From the NCBI GenBank assembly GCA_963811805.1, contig CAWESU010000003.1:300738-364737 (forward strand): a stretch of DNA of 64,000 nucleotides, written 5' to 3'. Each line of letters starts with the position of its first letter. The first letter of the stretch is position 1. The notes under the pieces were generated by a model, which did not search any database, had not been told where the DNA came from, and saw only the letters and a program-made list of their open reading frames with translations. Shown piece after piece: positions 53,776-63,328 of the stretch. This DNA comes from DAHUXN01 sp963811805. GTDB lineage: Bacteria > Acidobacteriota > Terriglobia > Acidiferrales > UBA7541. A program made the position numbers and the translations under genes.

Positions 53776-55897
53776 CAGCTTTGCTCCGGCTTTCTATGTT
53801 TCAGGAGCCGCCGAGAAACTCTCGCACTTGCAACGGTCGTTGGAGCAACAGCGCGCTCCCGTTATTTGCCAGTCCACGGAGCGAATTGACCTCTGGCAGA
53901 ACAGGCTCCGGCAAGTTCTGAAAATCTCCGTCCAATCACCGGTTGAATTTGTCCGATGGGGGCGTTGGGTACATCGTTTCGATTCTCGCCTTCAGCTTTA
54001 CAACAGCGACCTCATGGTTGCTTCGCTTTATTGTTGGCAGACAAATGTCTTTCCCCTTGCGCGCGTCGAAGTTGAAGCAGACGAAAACGGGAACGTACAA
54101 CGCATGGAACGGCGCGACGATGAATGGGCGCTGGATTACGAGCTTCCGCCGCTCAAGATTATGCAGATTCGGCTTGTGGGTTTTTCACGAATTGACCCGA
54201 ACCACGGTCGCCGAGCGGCACTCGAAATTGAAAGCGAGGGCCGCTGCTTCGAGTTAGATGAAAATGACGAACCGCCCGCGCTCGGTTTTGCTCGTTTGTT
54301 GAAGCGCGAAGACCCGGACGTGATTTTATCCGAGTGGGGCGACGCGACAATCTTGCCGCTATTACGCGAGCGAGCCAGCCGCCTGAAACTTTCCTTGCAA
54401 CTGAATCGCGATTCTTCCGTTCCCGTGCAACAAAGCAAGCCGCACAGCTTTATGAGTTATGGGCGGATTCTTTTCAAAAACAGCGCCACTACACTGTTTG
54501 GGCGTTTGCACGTGGACAAACAGAACTCTTTCATCTCCGAGAAATGCGACTTCGCCGGCCTTTGGGAATTGGCACGCATCACGAAGCTGCCCGTCCAATA
54601 TGCGGCGAGAACAACCACGGGAACGGGAATCTCCTATATGCAGATGGAGCTTGCCTATCACGATGGCGTGTTGATCCCGGAACAAAAGGCCGAGCCGGAA
54701 GACCCAAAGCAACCCGATGAAATACTGGCCGCAGATCGTGGCGGATTGGTTTTTGTGCCGAAGCTGGGTTTTAGGCCGAACGTCGCAGAGTTGGACTTTG
54801 TAAGTGAATATCCAAGCATCATGGCGCGATTCAATATCTCGCCAGAAACCGTGAATTGCTCTTGCTGCCCCGATGCCCCGCGCATTCCGGAACTCGGCTA
54901 CCGTGTCTGCCATAAGCGACGCGGAATCACAAGTCGGATTGTCGAACGCCTCATTGCGAAACGCACGGAATGGAAGCGGCGGCTGCCAACCTCGCCATTG
55001 GAACTTGTGCAACGCTACAAATTGCAGCGCGATTCACTCAAATGGCTTCTCGTTTGTTGCTTCGGCTATACGGGCTACAAAAATGCACGCTTCGGCAAGA
55101 TTGAAGCGCATGAAGCCATCAATGCCGTGGCGCGCGAGACTCTACTTGTCGCAAAAGAAATCGCCGAGAGTCACGGTTTCGAGTTGATTCACGCACTAGT
55201 GGACTCACTCTACGTTTGGAAAGAACATGCCAGCCGCAAGGACTACGAACAACTCGCCCATGAGATCGAGGGCCGTACGGGACTTCCGTTAGCAATCGAA
55301 GCCGTCTATCGCTATGTGGTGTTTCTCCCATCTCGGCAATATGCGGATGTCCCCGTTCCGAATCGTTTCTTCGCTGTCGGTGAAGATGGTGAACTGAAAG
55401 TTAGAGGTCTCGAATGCCGTCGCCATGACACGCCGCCATTCATTGCACGAATGCAGCGTGAAGTGCTCTCGATTCTGGCGGAAGCCACTGACTACGATAG
55501 CTATCTCAACAAGCTCGAAACAGCGCGAGAAGTTTGGCACAACTACGAAGAGAAACTGACGAACGGAGACGTGGACGTACAGGACTTGGTAGTGAGTAAA
55601 CGAATCACACGAGAACCGCGTGAATATCAGAAGGCTAATCTTACGGCCATTGCCGCACAGCAGCTTTTCAGTTGCGGTGTCAAGTTACGCCCCGGACAGG
55701 CGGTTGAGTACGTTATCACCAACGCAGACGCCGCCGTTCCCAATGATCGCGTTTGCGCCTTTCCGTTGTGGGGAGGGTGGCAAGGATACGACCGGCACAA
55801 GTACAGAGCAATGCTGCAAGAGGCATTCGCGCCGTTCCTCGCCATTGCGCAGAAATATGATGGCTCGATAGCGATTCCGGCGTTGTACTTGGCCTAG
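53678..55897 (+). CDS. Family-B DNA polymerase with degenerate exonuclease domain
   Basis: The 739-residue product shows polymerase motif A ELDFVSEYPSIMARFNI (Asp about 373), a KxY-type motif B KWLLVCCFGYTGYKNARFG (about 455-473) and motif C LIHALVDSLYVW (Asp about 509). The usual YxDTDS is reduced to one Asp, the position that ligands metal in family-B enzymes. The Exo I DxE is absent (LKIMQIRLVG in its place) and the other Exo motifs are not recognisable, so proofreading is probably lost. A Cys cluster (CSCCPDAPRIP ... CHKRRG) follows motif A. It is the third gene of an operon with a RecA-like protein, suggesting a repair or translesion role. Confidence 0.85.
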   Translation: MRLNGWILDLYPGQQGMTIWLIDANQAHYRLSDSFAPAFYVSGAAEKLSHLQRSLEQQRAPVICQSTERIDLWQNRLRQVLKISVQSPVEFVRWGRWVHRFDSRLQLYNSDLMVASLYCWQTNVFPLARVEVEADENGNVQRMERRDDEWALDYELPPLKIMQIRLVGFSRIDPNHGRRAALEIESEGRCFELDENDEPPALGFARLLKREDPDVILSEWGDATILPLLRERASRLKLSLQLNRDSSVPVQQSKPHSFMSYGRILFKNSATTLFGRLHVDKQNSFISEKCDFAGLWELARITKLPVQYAARTTTGTGISYMQMELAYHDGVLIPEQKAEPEDPKQPDEILAADRGGLVFVPKLGFRPNVAELDFVSEYPSIMARFNISPETVNCSCCPDAPRIPELGYRVCHKRRGITSRIVERLIAKRTEWKRRLPTSPLELVQRYKLQRDSLKWLLVCCFGYTGYKNARFGKIEAHEAINAVARETLLVAKEIAESHGFELIHALVDSLYVWKEHASRKDYEQLAHEIEGRTGLPLAIEAVYRYVVFLPSRQYADVPVPNRFFAVGEDGELKVRGLECRRHDTPPFIARMQREVLSILAEATDYDSYLNKLETAREVWHNYEEKLTNGDVDVQDLVVSKRITREPREYQKANLTAIAAQQLFSCGVKLRPGQAVEYVITNADAAVPNDRVCAFPLWGGWQGYDRHKYRAMLQEAFAPFLAIAQKYDGSIAIPALYLA

Positions 55898-55959
55898 CGA
55901 TGATCGCTCCCCACCGCTTTGCAAGAGAACGTCGCTGAGAGCATATATGAGTCAAATCG

Positions 55960-57525
55960 TCAGCACTGAATCTCTTGTGCGCTTCTCTTACAACCAGTGA
56001 ATCCAACTAACTCCGCGAGCTTTCTCCAATGCCTCGGATGCGGGACGCGCTTTCCTGTGCGTATGTCCGTCGCATATGGCTTCGAGACTGCAAGAGTCAA
56101 CGCGATGGCTGGAATCGTAAAAGCCGCTAGCTTTGGCCGAATCTCTTCGCGGTAGACTCTTTCAGTCAACCACTTGGGTAAGTCAGAGGACTTCCACAAA
56201 GTTCTACCCGTCATTTGCCGACGCATTGTCTCAGAACGGCGCGCCTGAGCCTTCGCGTTGTGGGCCGTTGTTCTTCCGAGTTGGGCAACTTTCAGAATTG
56301 CTGTCTTGGATTCGTTTAACGCACATGATTTACACAGAGTATTGCCACAAGTGATCGCCGTACCGCAGATTCGGCAGACAGACGGCGGATGCGGCACCGG
56401 AACCGGGCGAAGACTCAAATCTTCTCCGGTGCGGCTTCGGCGCTGCTGTGTCAACCGCGTGGCCGGGCCAGCCGCTACGGCAGGTTTTCTCATGGTTGAC
56501 CACAGCTTACGGCATACGCTCTCTGCTACGGGCGCGACGGCCCAAGCCCAAGTCTGCGCGGTTTCCGAAAGCCGCGCTGCAAATGAACCGACTAGCCGAC
56601 AATTGCCATCCGGCTGTTCAAAAAACCATTCTCGGCGCAGTGGCTCACGATTGATCCAGTCGAACACGTAAGCGTCAACTCGCGGGCGAATCGGTTCCAT
56701 CAGATCAGACGCGAGGCTGTCGCGCGTCCGGCTATCGAAATGCAATACGCCAAGACCGGGATCGAGGCCAAGCGCGGCAGCGGCTAACCGAGCTTCGGAT
56801 TCAAGCAGCGCGTAAAGATAATTGAGCATTGCGTTCGGCGGATTCACAGCCAATCGGGGAGAACCTGTGAGCGGCGAAGCACGAAGCCCGAATTTGAGCC
56901 AATGATCCGGTACGCGACGAAGATCAGCCTTGGCGAACATGATCGGTACGTTGCGCCATGCACCCCAGTATGCTTTTGCTGCTTGGGACTCGAAAAACCG
57001 CAAGTCATCAATCGAATTCGCGGATGGAAGCTTTTCGCGAGCACTGGCAATCTGCGCAGCCACACCCGTATCGTGAAACTTTTCGCGAATCAGCCGCTCT
57101 TGCGCAACGAGCTTTTGATCTAGCAATTCTTGCGAAATCTGCAAACCCACTTCGGAGCGATACGCCAGAGCTTGGGCGCGTCGCAATCGAGCATCGGACG
57201 GACGAACTGGGCCAGTTGTGGCGAGCACGGAACCCTTGCGATCCAGCATCACAAAGCTAGCGTCTTGATCGGCCAGCCAGCGAAGCGCGGAGAGAGTGAC
57301 GGTGCCATCGTTGCCGATCACCACAAGCCGCCTGATGCCATGCCCGATGCGGGCAAACCGCGCAGTAGTTCGGCGCGAGCCGATGCCGTCATGGATGATG
57401 AGATGTCCTCGATCCACGCGGACATCAATGCCATAGCCGAATAGCGTCACGACTCCATGTCTCGGTTCAATCGGGATGAAATTGCAGTGCTCGGAAAGTT
57501 GCGGTACCGTTTGCGTAGCTGCCAT
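55960..57525 (-). CDS. cas1: Solo Cas1 integrase with zinc ribbon and C-terminal HTH (putative casposase)
   Basis: The 521-residue product has the Cas1 N-terminal beta domain (VTLFGYGIDVRVDRGHLIIH; VTLSALRWLADQDASFVMLD) and the helical catalytic domain. Likely active residues are E179 (RFFESQAAKAYW), H262 (GVLHFDSRTRDSLASDLMEP) and D274. NPPNAMLNYLYALLESEARL at about 228-247 is the family hallmark. Residues 384-401 form a CxxC...CxxC zinc ribbon, and 462-510 a helix-turn-helix ending RTGKRVPHPRHWRKLAELVG. At 521 residues it exceeds CRISPR Cas1 (about 300-340). No cas2 or array is present. ATG at 57525 follows the upstream stop by six bases, so it is co-transcribed with it. Confidence 0.9.
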   Translation of the reverse strand: MAATQTVPQLSEHCNFIPIEPRHGVVTLFGYGIDVRVDRGHLIIHDGIGSRRTTARFARIGHGIRRLVVIGNDGTVTLSALRWLADQDASFVMLDRKGSVLATTGPVRPSDARLRRAQALAYRSEVGLQISQELLDQKLVAQERLIREKFHDTGVAAQIASAREKLPSANSIDDLRFFESQAAKAYWGAWRNVPIMFAKADLRRVPDHWLKFGLRASPLTGSPRLAVNPPNAMLNYLYALLESEARLAAAALGLDPGLGVLHFDSRTRDSLASDLMEPIRPRVDAYVFDWINREPLRREWFFEQPDGNCRLVGSFAARLSETAQTWAWAVAPVAESVCRKLWSTMRKPAVAAGPATRLTQQRRSRTGEDLSLRPVPVPHPPSVCRICGTAITCGNTLCKSCALNESKTAILKVAQLGRTTAHNAKAQARRSETMRRQMTGRTLWKSSDLPKWLTERVYREEIRPKLAAFTIPAIALTLAVSKPYATDIRTGKRVPHPRHWRKLAELVGFTGCKRSAQEIQC

Positions 57526-57531
57526 TGGAGC

Positions 57532-58674
57532 TTAACCCTCCGTGGTAGTTAGGGGCGCGTTCGGTGTTCTAGCACCGGCGCGTCCCGCTTTTGCCGTAAC
57601 CCTTATTTTACCCTTCCGTTTAGGAACACGCGCCTTTTTTCTCGGTAGTGACAGCTTCTCTCGTGAATCGCGAACGTTATCAAGCGAGGTTTTAGGGCGA
57701 GAAACATTCCTTAGATAAGCAGATGTGATCGCATAAGGAATGAATGCCTGCTGATGCTTGGATTTTAATACCTCTTCGACTGCAAGCCTGAAGTCGCGCC
57801 ACTGCTGACAAATCGAGTCACGCGGATAATTTTCCTTCTTTGGTAAGTTCAGAAGCGCCGCCCGGAACCTCTCCGCTAAAGATTTGCCTCTCCTCGCGCC
57901 GACACGCAGGAACAGACGCTCAACGAGTCGGAAAACAACATACGGATGTTGCGCGAAGGAATCCGCTGGCATCTTTGAACATCGAGTGTCCGATTGCCGC
58001 CATCGCATGTAAGGCAAGCCTGCCAGAGCGTTTGCAAGGTTGAGCGGCGTGAGTGCGCGTTTTCGCTTTCCCTCACTTCGCAAAAAACTCAGTAGCTCAG
58101 AACAATACAAATACACTTCTCCGTTGCGGAGCTGATCTTCGAGCAAGACGCACTCCCGCTGTTTCGCATCAAAAGTCTTTTCGTGGTGCCTCAATTTCCT
58201 ACGACACCGGCGACGTTCGTTCCGAAAAGTAGTTTTGTCCTTTTCGTCCGCTTGTTTGACCGCGTTCGCTGCCTCAGCGCAAGCCTGCTGAAGCCCTGGA
58301 TACTTTCGCTGCATGTCCTGAAGCTCATACCTGAGTCTGGTGCTTGTTAGGGCGTATTTTCGGAGTTCTCGTACCGTTGCGTGTTGCGGCTCCCCTCGCA
58401 AGAAAGCTCTAGCGTGATCGCAGTGCGGTTTGTCCACAACTCGCTTAAAGACCCTTTGCACATCCGTGATCGTGCTGCTTCTGCGCTTGCGAATCCGCAA
58501 TAAGTGCCAGCCAATTTCGGGCCAGCATTGCTCGAAGAATACTTGCCACTGATTCCGGCTGCCCAAAAGAGAGTTATCGGGGATTGTTGGGCGACCCCCC
58601 TTATTAGGTGTTTCCGGTTCCTCCGAAACTGTGTCCATAGGGTCGAAACTAAAATCCCCGCCAGAAAACTCCAT
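57532..58674 (-). CDS. Unknown protein co-transcribed with cas1
   Basis: The 380-residue, strongly basic product has an acidic N-terminus with a KGGRPTIPDNSLLG stretch (an AT-hook-like GRP). A central coiled coil (about 115-190; RKLRHHEKTFDAKQRECVLL) and a basic C-terminal tail (PRKKARVPKRKGKIRVTAKA) complete it. I recognise no family. AGAGG precedes the ATG. It directly precedes cas1 by six bases, so a DNA-binding accessory of integration is the natural guess, without proof. Confidence 0.65.
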   Translation of the reverse strand: MEFSGGDFSFDPMDTVSEEPETPNKGGRPTIPDNSLLGSRNQWQVFFEQCWPEIGWHLLRIRKRRSSTITDVQRVFKRVVDKPHCDHARAFLRGEPQHATVRELRKYALTSTRLRYELQDMQRKYPGLQQACAEAANAVKQADEKDKTTFRNERRRCRRKLRHHEKTFDAKQRECVLLEDQLRNGEVYLYCSELLSFLRSEGKRKRALTPLNLANALAGLPYMRWRQSDTRCSKMPADSFAQHPYVVFRLVERLFLRVGARRGKSLAERFRAALLNLPKKENYPRDSICQQWRDFRLAVEEVLKSKHQQAFIPYAITSAYLRNVSRPKTSLDNVRDSREKLSLPRKKARVPKRKGKIRVTAKAGRAGARTPNAPLTTTEG

Positions 58675-58816
58675 CGCAATTTGCCTCTATCGCCAGAAAA
58701 CCGACTTTTGATGTGTGCACATTTCCCGAAAACCCCCATTTTTGCTGCTCTTGCCGGGCCGTGCAGGTTCGGAATACCCGGTGTAAAACGGATACGTCTG
58801 CACCGATTCTCTCACG
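58675..58816. promoter_or_regulatory. Divergent promoter region between the cas1 and polB operons
   Basis: The 142-bp spacer must drive both operons. It contains ATGTG-TG-CACAT (58711-58722), an inverted repeat with 5-bp arms that could be an operator for the helix-turn-helix protein encoded alongside. I see no clear pair of -35/-10 boxes. Confidence 0.4.
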
Positions 58817-59407
58817 ATGAAAGTGAGGAAAACCATGAGGCGGTCACGGAAATACAACAGGGCAAGAAAAAGCAAGAAGCCCAGCCTAAGTCGGAGTCGG
58901 AGAGTTCGCGTAGCTGCGCCACGAACGGCTAAGCAATTCTTCGCGAAGCCGAATGAGTTTCAAGAGACGTGGACTCGTGTAGCACACGTCGTTTCCAAAA
59001 TGCGAACGGAACGAACCTCTCTTCGTGAAGCTTCGCGCGAATTCGGCCTCGATCCTCGCATTGTGACCCGGCTCGGCAAGTCGGCTTTGCGTAAGCGGAA
59101 GAATGGGCAGTACGTCGCAAAGCGCAGCGACAAGCTCTTGCGCATTCTCGCGATTCCTACAGCCGATGGCGTGCGCGAGATCGCGATTCGGGACTCGCGC
59201 CAAGCTACCATTCTCGGAAAGTATTGGGCCGCAGTCCAAAAGTATCTGCAAACTGGCGATGCCTCAGGCTTAAAGAAATTCCATCGCAAACGCATTACCG
59301 ATGCGAGCCGCAGGCGCGTGCCGCTAATCACAGACCAAGCTGAGTTAGACCGGCTCGGCTCTGCCGGTGTGCTGTCCTTTGAATCGCTTTATGCAAAGGT
59401 CGCCTGA
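58817..59407 (+). CDS. Basic helix-turn-helix DNA-binding protein
   Basis: The 196-residue product has a Lys/Arg-rich N-terminus (MRRSRKYNRARKSKKPSLSR), a helix-turn-helix-like stretch at about 66-90 (TSLREASREFGLDPRIVTRL) with a basic wing GKSALRKRKNGQYVAKRSDK, and a C-terminal helical part. It opens the operon HTH-HNH-polB and may control that operon or bind the element ends. Confidence 0.7.
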   Translation: MKVRKTMRRSRKYNRARKSKKPSLSRSRRVRVAAPRTAKQFFAKPNEFQETWTRVAHVVSKMRTERTSLREASREFGLDPRIVTRLGKSALRKRKNGQYVAKRSDKLLRILAIPTADGVREIAIRDSRQATILGKYWAAVQKYLQTGDASGLKKFHRKRITDASRRRVPLITDQAELDRLGSAGVLSFESLYAKVA

Positions 59408-59899
59408 TTGAGAAGAAAGGTACAAATTCGCGATCCGATTGCGGCACATCAGCGCAAAGCCGTTGCCGTGCGCCGCGTTGGATTTGATGCGCAATGCGCG
59501 TGCGGCGAATCGCGGCCTGAAGCACTTTTGAGCGGAAGTAATCCGGCCATCTGCGCTGCTTGTGATCGGAAGCGACGCGGCAAGGCAACGCTGGATCGCC
59601 ATCACATCGCGGGCAAGTCGAACAGCGCGGTCACAATTCCAATTCCTGTTAACGATCATCGCGCCCGACTCAGCGCCGATCAACACGATTGGCCGAAGCA
59701 AACGCTGGAAAATCCGAACGGCAGTCCGCTACTGGCTGCCGCTGCATCACTCCGGGGATATTCGGATACAACCATCTATCTCCTCGAAACGTTACTGCAT
59801 CCCGAAATGCTCGAAGCACTGGATGCGCTCTTGATACAAAAGCTCGGCCCGGAATGGTGGATTGGTACGCCGATGGAAAAATATGCGCAGAGACGATAA
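59408..59899 (+). CDS. HNH-like endonuclease
   Basis: The 163-residue product has two CxxC/CxC-type pairs (CACGESRPEALL; ICAACDRKRRG) flanking an HNH-type core LDRHHIAGKSNSAVTIPIPV followed by NDHRARLSADQHDW, the His-His...Asn...His order of HNH nucleases. The TTG at 59408 directly follows the previous stop. The end overlaps polB by 17 bases. HNH nucleases accompany Cas1 and PolB in several casposon families. Confidence 0.75.
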   Translation: MRRKVQIRDPIAAHQRKAVAVRRVGFDAQCACGESRPEALLSGSNPAICAACDRKRRGKATLDRHHIAGKSNSAVTIPIPVNDHRARLSADQHDWPKQTLENPNGSPLLAAAASLRGYSDTTIYLLETLLHPEMLEALDALLIQKLGPEWWIGTPMEKYAQRR

Positions 59900-62800
59900 C
59901 CACAAACCGAGCAAGGCTTTACTTCCGCTCGCTGTCCGCATCTACCCGGAACCCGAAAAGCCGAAGCAAGAACAGCGAGCTGATCGCCCGCTGCGGCACT
60001 GGCGTTGTCCAGATGCGATGCTGGTTTTCGACACGGAAACGAGAACCGACGCAACCCAGCGGCTTACTTTTGGCAGTTACCGATTTCTTGTTGCAGGGCA
60101 ATGTCGCGAAGAGGGCTTGTTCTATGCTGATGATTTACCGGCGAGAGACCTAGCGATCCTCAAGGATTACATTGCGAGACATAAAGCCGATGTCGCAGAC
60201 AGCAAGGCGGAGCTTCGCTTGCTCACGCTTTCCGAATTCTTGGATAAGTTCTATCGGGCTGCGTACAAATCTCGCTGCTTGCTTGTGGGATTTAATCTTC
60301 CGTTCGACTTATCGCGCATTGCCGGGGACGTTGCACCGGCTCGCGGTCGTTTCGCAGGCGGCTTTTCATTGGGACTCTGGTTTTATACTGATAAGTCGGG
60401 ACGGAAACGACGGCATCAAAATCGGCCCCGAATCGGAGTCAAACAGATTGACGGCAAGCGGGCACTGAAGGGATTCACTGGGCAGAATAATCCTGACAAA
60501 TCAGACCTGATCCCCGAAGGTTCGGAAACCGGCGGTGCACCTGAAGATGGCTATAAGTTTCGAGGCCACTTTCTCGACTTGCGCACGCTCGCGTTTGCGC
60601 TGACAGATCAGAGCTACTCCCTCGAATCCGCGTGCGAAGCATTCGGTGTCGAACATGGAAAACAACGTGCCTCTCGGCACGGCGAGGTCACAGAAGAATA
60701 TATTGATTACAACCGGCGCGACGTTCTGGCCACGTCAGAATTAGCTGAAAAGCTTTCCCCAGAATACGAAAGGCACAGACTGTCACTTCAGATAACGAAA
60801 GCATATTCACCCGCTTCCATCGGAAAGGCATATCTGCGAGAAATGGGCATTGAGCCGATTCTCAAAAGGCAGCCGGACTTTCCCAAGAAATATCTTGGCT
60901 TTGCGCAATCGGCATTTTTCGGCGGGAGAACCAGCGCACATATCCGCAAAGTTCCCGTCCCAGTCGTTTACACCGATTTTCTTTCGATGTATCCGACAGT
61001 GAACAGCTTAATGCGGCTGTGGCGGTTTGTGATCGCTCGCGAAATTAAGGTTGTTGAACATTGCGAAAGAGAAACCACCCGTTTTCTGGAAGAAATAAAA
61101 AATAATCCCCCTTGCTTGTTCGATCCTCATACGTGGGAACGGTTAACCGCCTTTGTGAAAGTCATTCCCGATGGCGATATTCTGCCAACCCGGAGCAAAT
61201 ACAATGCGGCCAGCAATGATTGGCAAGTGGCCGTGAATTATCTTTACGCGGGAGAGCACAAAGCAAATAAAGCTCTATGGTTTTCTCTTCCCGATGTAAT
61301 TGCTTCCGTGCTCCTAAGCGGCAAGATTCCGACAGTCGTAAATGCATTTCGCATTGAAGCGCATGGCGTTCTTGATGGATTAGAGCCAACAAAGCTGTAC
61401 GGAGCAATTGAAGTTGATCCACGAAAGCAGGATTTCTTCAAAAGAGTAATTGAAGAAAGAAAGCGGCTTGGTTTTCAATCGAACGTCTCCCCCAATGAGA
61501 AAAAGAAACTCGATAAGGCATTGAAAGTTCTTGCGAATGCTACCAGCTACGGAATCTATGCGGAAATGAACCGGCAAGAGTCAGATCACAAAAACATTAG
61601 GGTGAAATGTCACGGGATAGATGCAGAGCCTTTCACCTGCTCCGTTGCTCACCCTGATGATCCCGGCGAGTATTGTTTTCCGCCGATGGCTTCCCTGATA
61701 ACCGGAGCAGCCCGGCTGATGCTCGCATTATTGGAGTACTCCGTCACAAAGCTGGGTGGCACATACGCTATGGAAGATACCGATTCAATGGCGATTGTAG
61801 CGACTGAGAACGGCGGAATGATTCTATGCCCCGGCGGTTCTCTCAAAACAAACAATGACCGCAAAGTGGTAAGAGCACTATCTTGGAAGCACGTTCAGCA
61901 AATCGCGGATCGTTTCGCTGCTTTGAATCCGTATGCAAATGATGCAGTACCGGGATCAGTCCTCAAACTCGAAGAGGATAATTTTGATCCGGTAACACAC
62001 AAACAGCGCCAGCTTCACTGCCTCGCAATTTCTGCAAAGCGATATGCACTTTTTCTGTGCAATTCAAAGGGCGAGCCTGTTCTTCTTCGAGACGGAATCA
62101 ATAACCGTGCCGACAGGTGGTCAGAACACGGTCTAGGCCATCTTTTGAATCCAATGGACTTGGAAAATGAGGATCGCAACTGGATCGCGCAAACTTGGCT
62201 GAACATCATTCGCAAAGCTCTTGGATTATCGGCCAAACGGTTAAATTTTGAGAATTGTCCCGCAGTAGGCCGAATCACCGTGAGCAGTCCTGCCGTCATG
62301 CTTCCGTTAAACAAAATAAATCAACGAAAGAATTATGCAAATCAAATTAAACCATTCAATTTTCTTTTATCGTGTCACGTGAAGCAGCTTGGCCATCCCA
62401 TCGGCAGTGATCCTGAGCATTTTCATTTAATCGCGCCGTATGAATCCGATTCAAAACGATGGACAGCAATCGAATGGATAGATCAATACACCGGAAAAAG
62501 GTACAGAATCACAACAACTGAACCACACGGAAACCGGCACACGGCGCGCGTGAAAACGTATGGAGATGTTCTAATCGAATATGAATTTCACGCCGAAACA
62601 AAGAATGCAGATAAAGAGGGGAATCCATCTGGAAAACAAACTATCGGCCTTTTGCAGCGGCGGTATGTTCAAATAGACCAAATCAAATACATCGGAAAAG
62701 AATCCAATAGCATAGAAGATGTCGAATCAGGATTGGCGCATTCCGAAGCCGATGTTTACACGCACTATCCCGATCCCCGGCGCGATGAGTGGGAAATAAA

Positions 62801-62960
62801 GATTAAGCCCGCTTTGAGAAAAGCCGCGCTGTCCGTTCTGGAGAAAGAAACGGGCCTTTCCCGCCGAACTCTCATTTATGCGCGGACGGGTAAGCGCAAG
62901 CCACACCAAAAACACCGGAAATTGCTGGTTTCGGCTCTCCGAAAACTGAACCTTATCTGA
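59883..62960 (+). CDS. polB: Complete family-B DNA polymerase (casposon-type PolB) with C-terminal HTH
   Basis: The 1025-residue product (ATG 59883, overlapping the HNH gene) has intact 3'-5' exonuclease motifs: Exo I LVFDTETRT (about 50), Exo II LVGFNLPFDLSRIA (about 138) and Exo III DYNRRDVLAT (about 278). Polymerase motifs are A TDFLSMYPTVNSL (about 365), B KALKVLANATSYGIYAEM (about 545) and C YAMEDTDSMAIV (about 633). A long insertion separates A and B. The C-terminus (about 980-1025) is a helix-turn-helix ending RTGKRKPHQKHRKLL, similar to the Cas1 C-terminus. Its presumed role is replication of the element. Codon use is more AT-rich than in the flanking chromosome. Confidence 0.9.
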   Translation: MRRDDNHKPSKALLPLAVRIYPEPEKPKQEQRADRPLRHWRCPDAMLVFDTETRTDATQRLTFGSYRFLVAGQCREEGLFYADDLPARDLAILKDYIARHKADVADSKAELRLLTLSEFLDKFYRAAYKSRCLLVGFNLPFDLSRIAGDVAPARGRFAGGFSLGLWFYTDKSGRKRRHQNRPRIGVKQIDGKRALKGFTGQNNPDKSDLIPEGSETGGAPEDGYKFRGHFLDLRTLAFALTDQSYSLESACEAFGVEHGKQRASRHGEVTEEYIDYNRRDVLATSELAEKLSPEYERHRLSLQITKAYSPASIGKAYLREMGIEPILKRQPDFPKKYLGFAQSAFFGGRTSAHIRKVPVPVVYTDFLSMYPTVNSLMRLWRFVIAREIKVVEHCERETTRFLEEIKNNPPCLFDPHTWERLTAFVKVIPDGDILPTRSKYNAASNDWQVAVNYLYAGEHKANKALWFSLPDVIASVLLSGKIPTVVNAFRIEAHGVLDGLEPTKLYGAIEVDPRKQDFFKRVIEERKRLGFQSNVSPNEKKKLDKALKVLANATSYGIYAEMNRQESDHKNIRVKCHGIDAEPFTCSVAHPDDPGEYCFPPMASLITGAARLMLALLEYSVTKLGGTYAMEDTDSMAIVATENGGMILCPGGSLKTNNDRKVVRALSWKHVQQIADRFAALNPYANDAVPGSVLKLEEDNFDPVTHKQRQLHCLAISAKRYALFLCNSKGEPVLLRDGINNRADRWSEHGLGHLLNPMDLENEDRNWIAQTWLNIIRKALGLSAKRLNFENCPAVGRITVSSPAVMLPLNKINQRKNYANQIKPFNFLLSCHVKQLGHPIGSDPEHFHLIAPYESDSKRWTAIEWIDQYTGKRYRITTTEPHGNRHTARVKTYGDVLIEYEFHAETKNADKEGNPSGKQTIGLLQRRYVQIDQIKYIGKESNSIEDVESGLAHSEADVYTHYPDPRRDEWEIKIKPALRKAALSVLEKETGLSRRTLIYARTGKRKPHQKHRKLLVSALRKLNLI

Positions 62961-63328
62961 ACTGACTCCCCCTATTATGTAGCGTATTTACAATTTCCAT
63001 TCCGGGCCACAGCAGGAAGTATTCCGGTTGTGCGCCGTCCCGGACACCCCGCGAATCGGCATGGCACAAGTTCCTGCTTCTGCAACTGGCGAAGATAGCT
63101 AGACATCGAACGCGGAAAACGGTAGCGCACCGCATCCCGATATGGAACAAGAATCGCTAGTCTCTTCGCTTGATTAACATTTGTCGCAGCCGAATAAACC
63201 GTTCCCAAGCGACACCTGTACGGGAGTCCAGCTTACCCTTCAGGCATAAATCCTACTGAAAATGCCGCCTCAACGCCAAGCACCCTCACAATTGTGCATA
63301 TCGCTGAAACCCAAAGGAGAAGATCCAA
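62961..63328. other. 368-bp gap downstream of polB
   Basis: I see no gene with a ribosome site, no tRNA and no clear inverted repeat. It separates polB from the last cargo gene, whose ribosome site AAAGGAGA lies at its right end. Confidence 0.5.

Noticed and set aside
55898..55959. Inner left end of a smaller element beginning just before cas1
   Set aside because: I compared this spacer with the sequence after polB (62961 onward) and saw no inverted repeat; the only convincing pair is 50024-50057 with 63967-64000.
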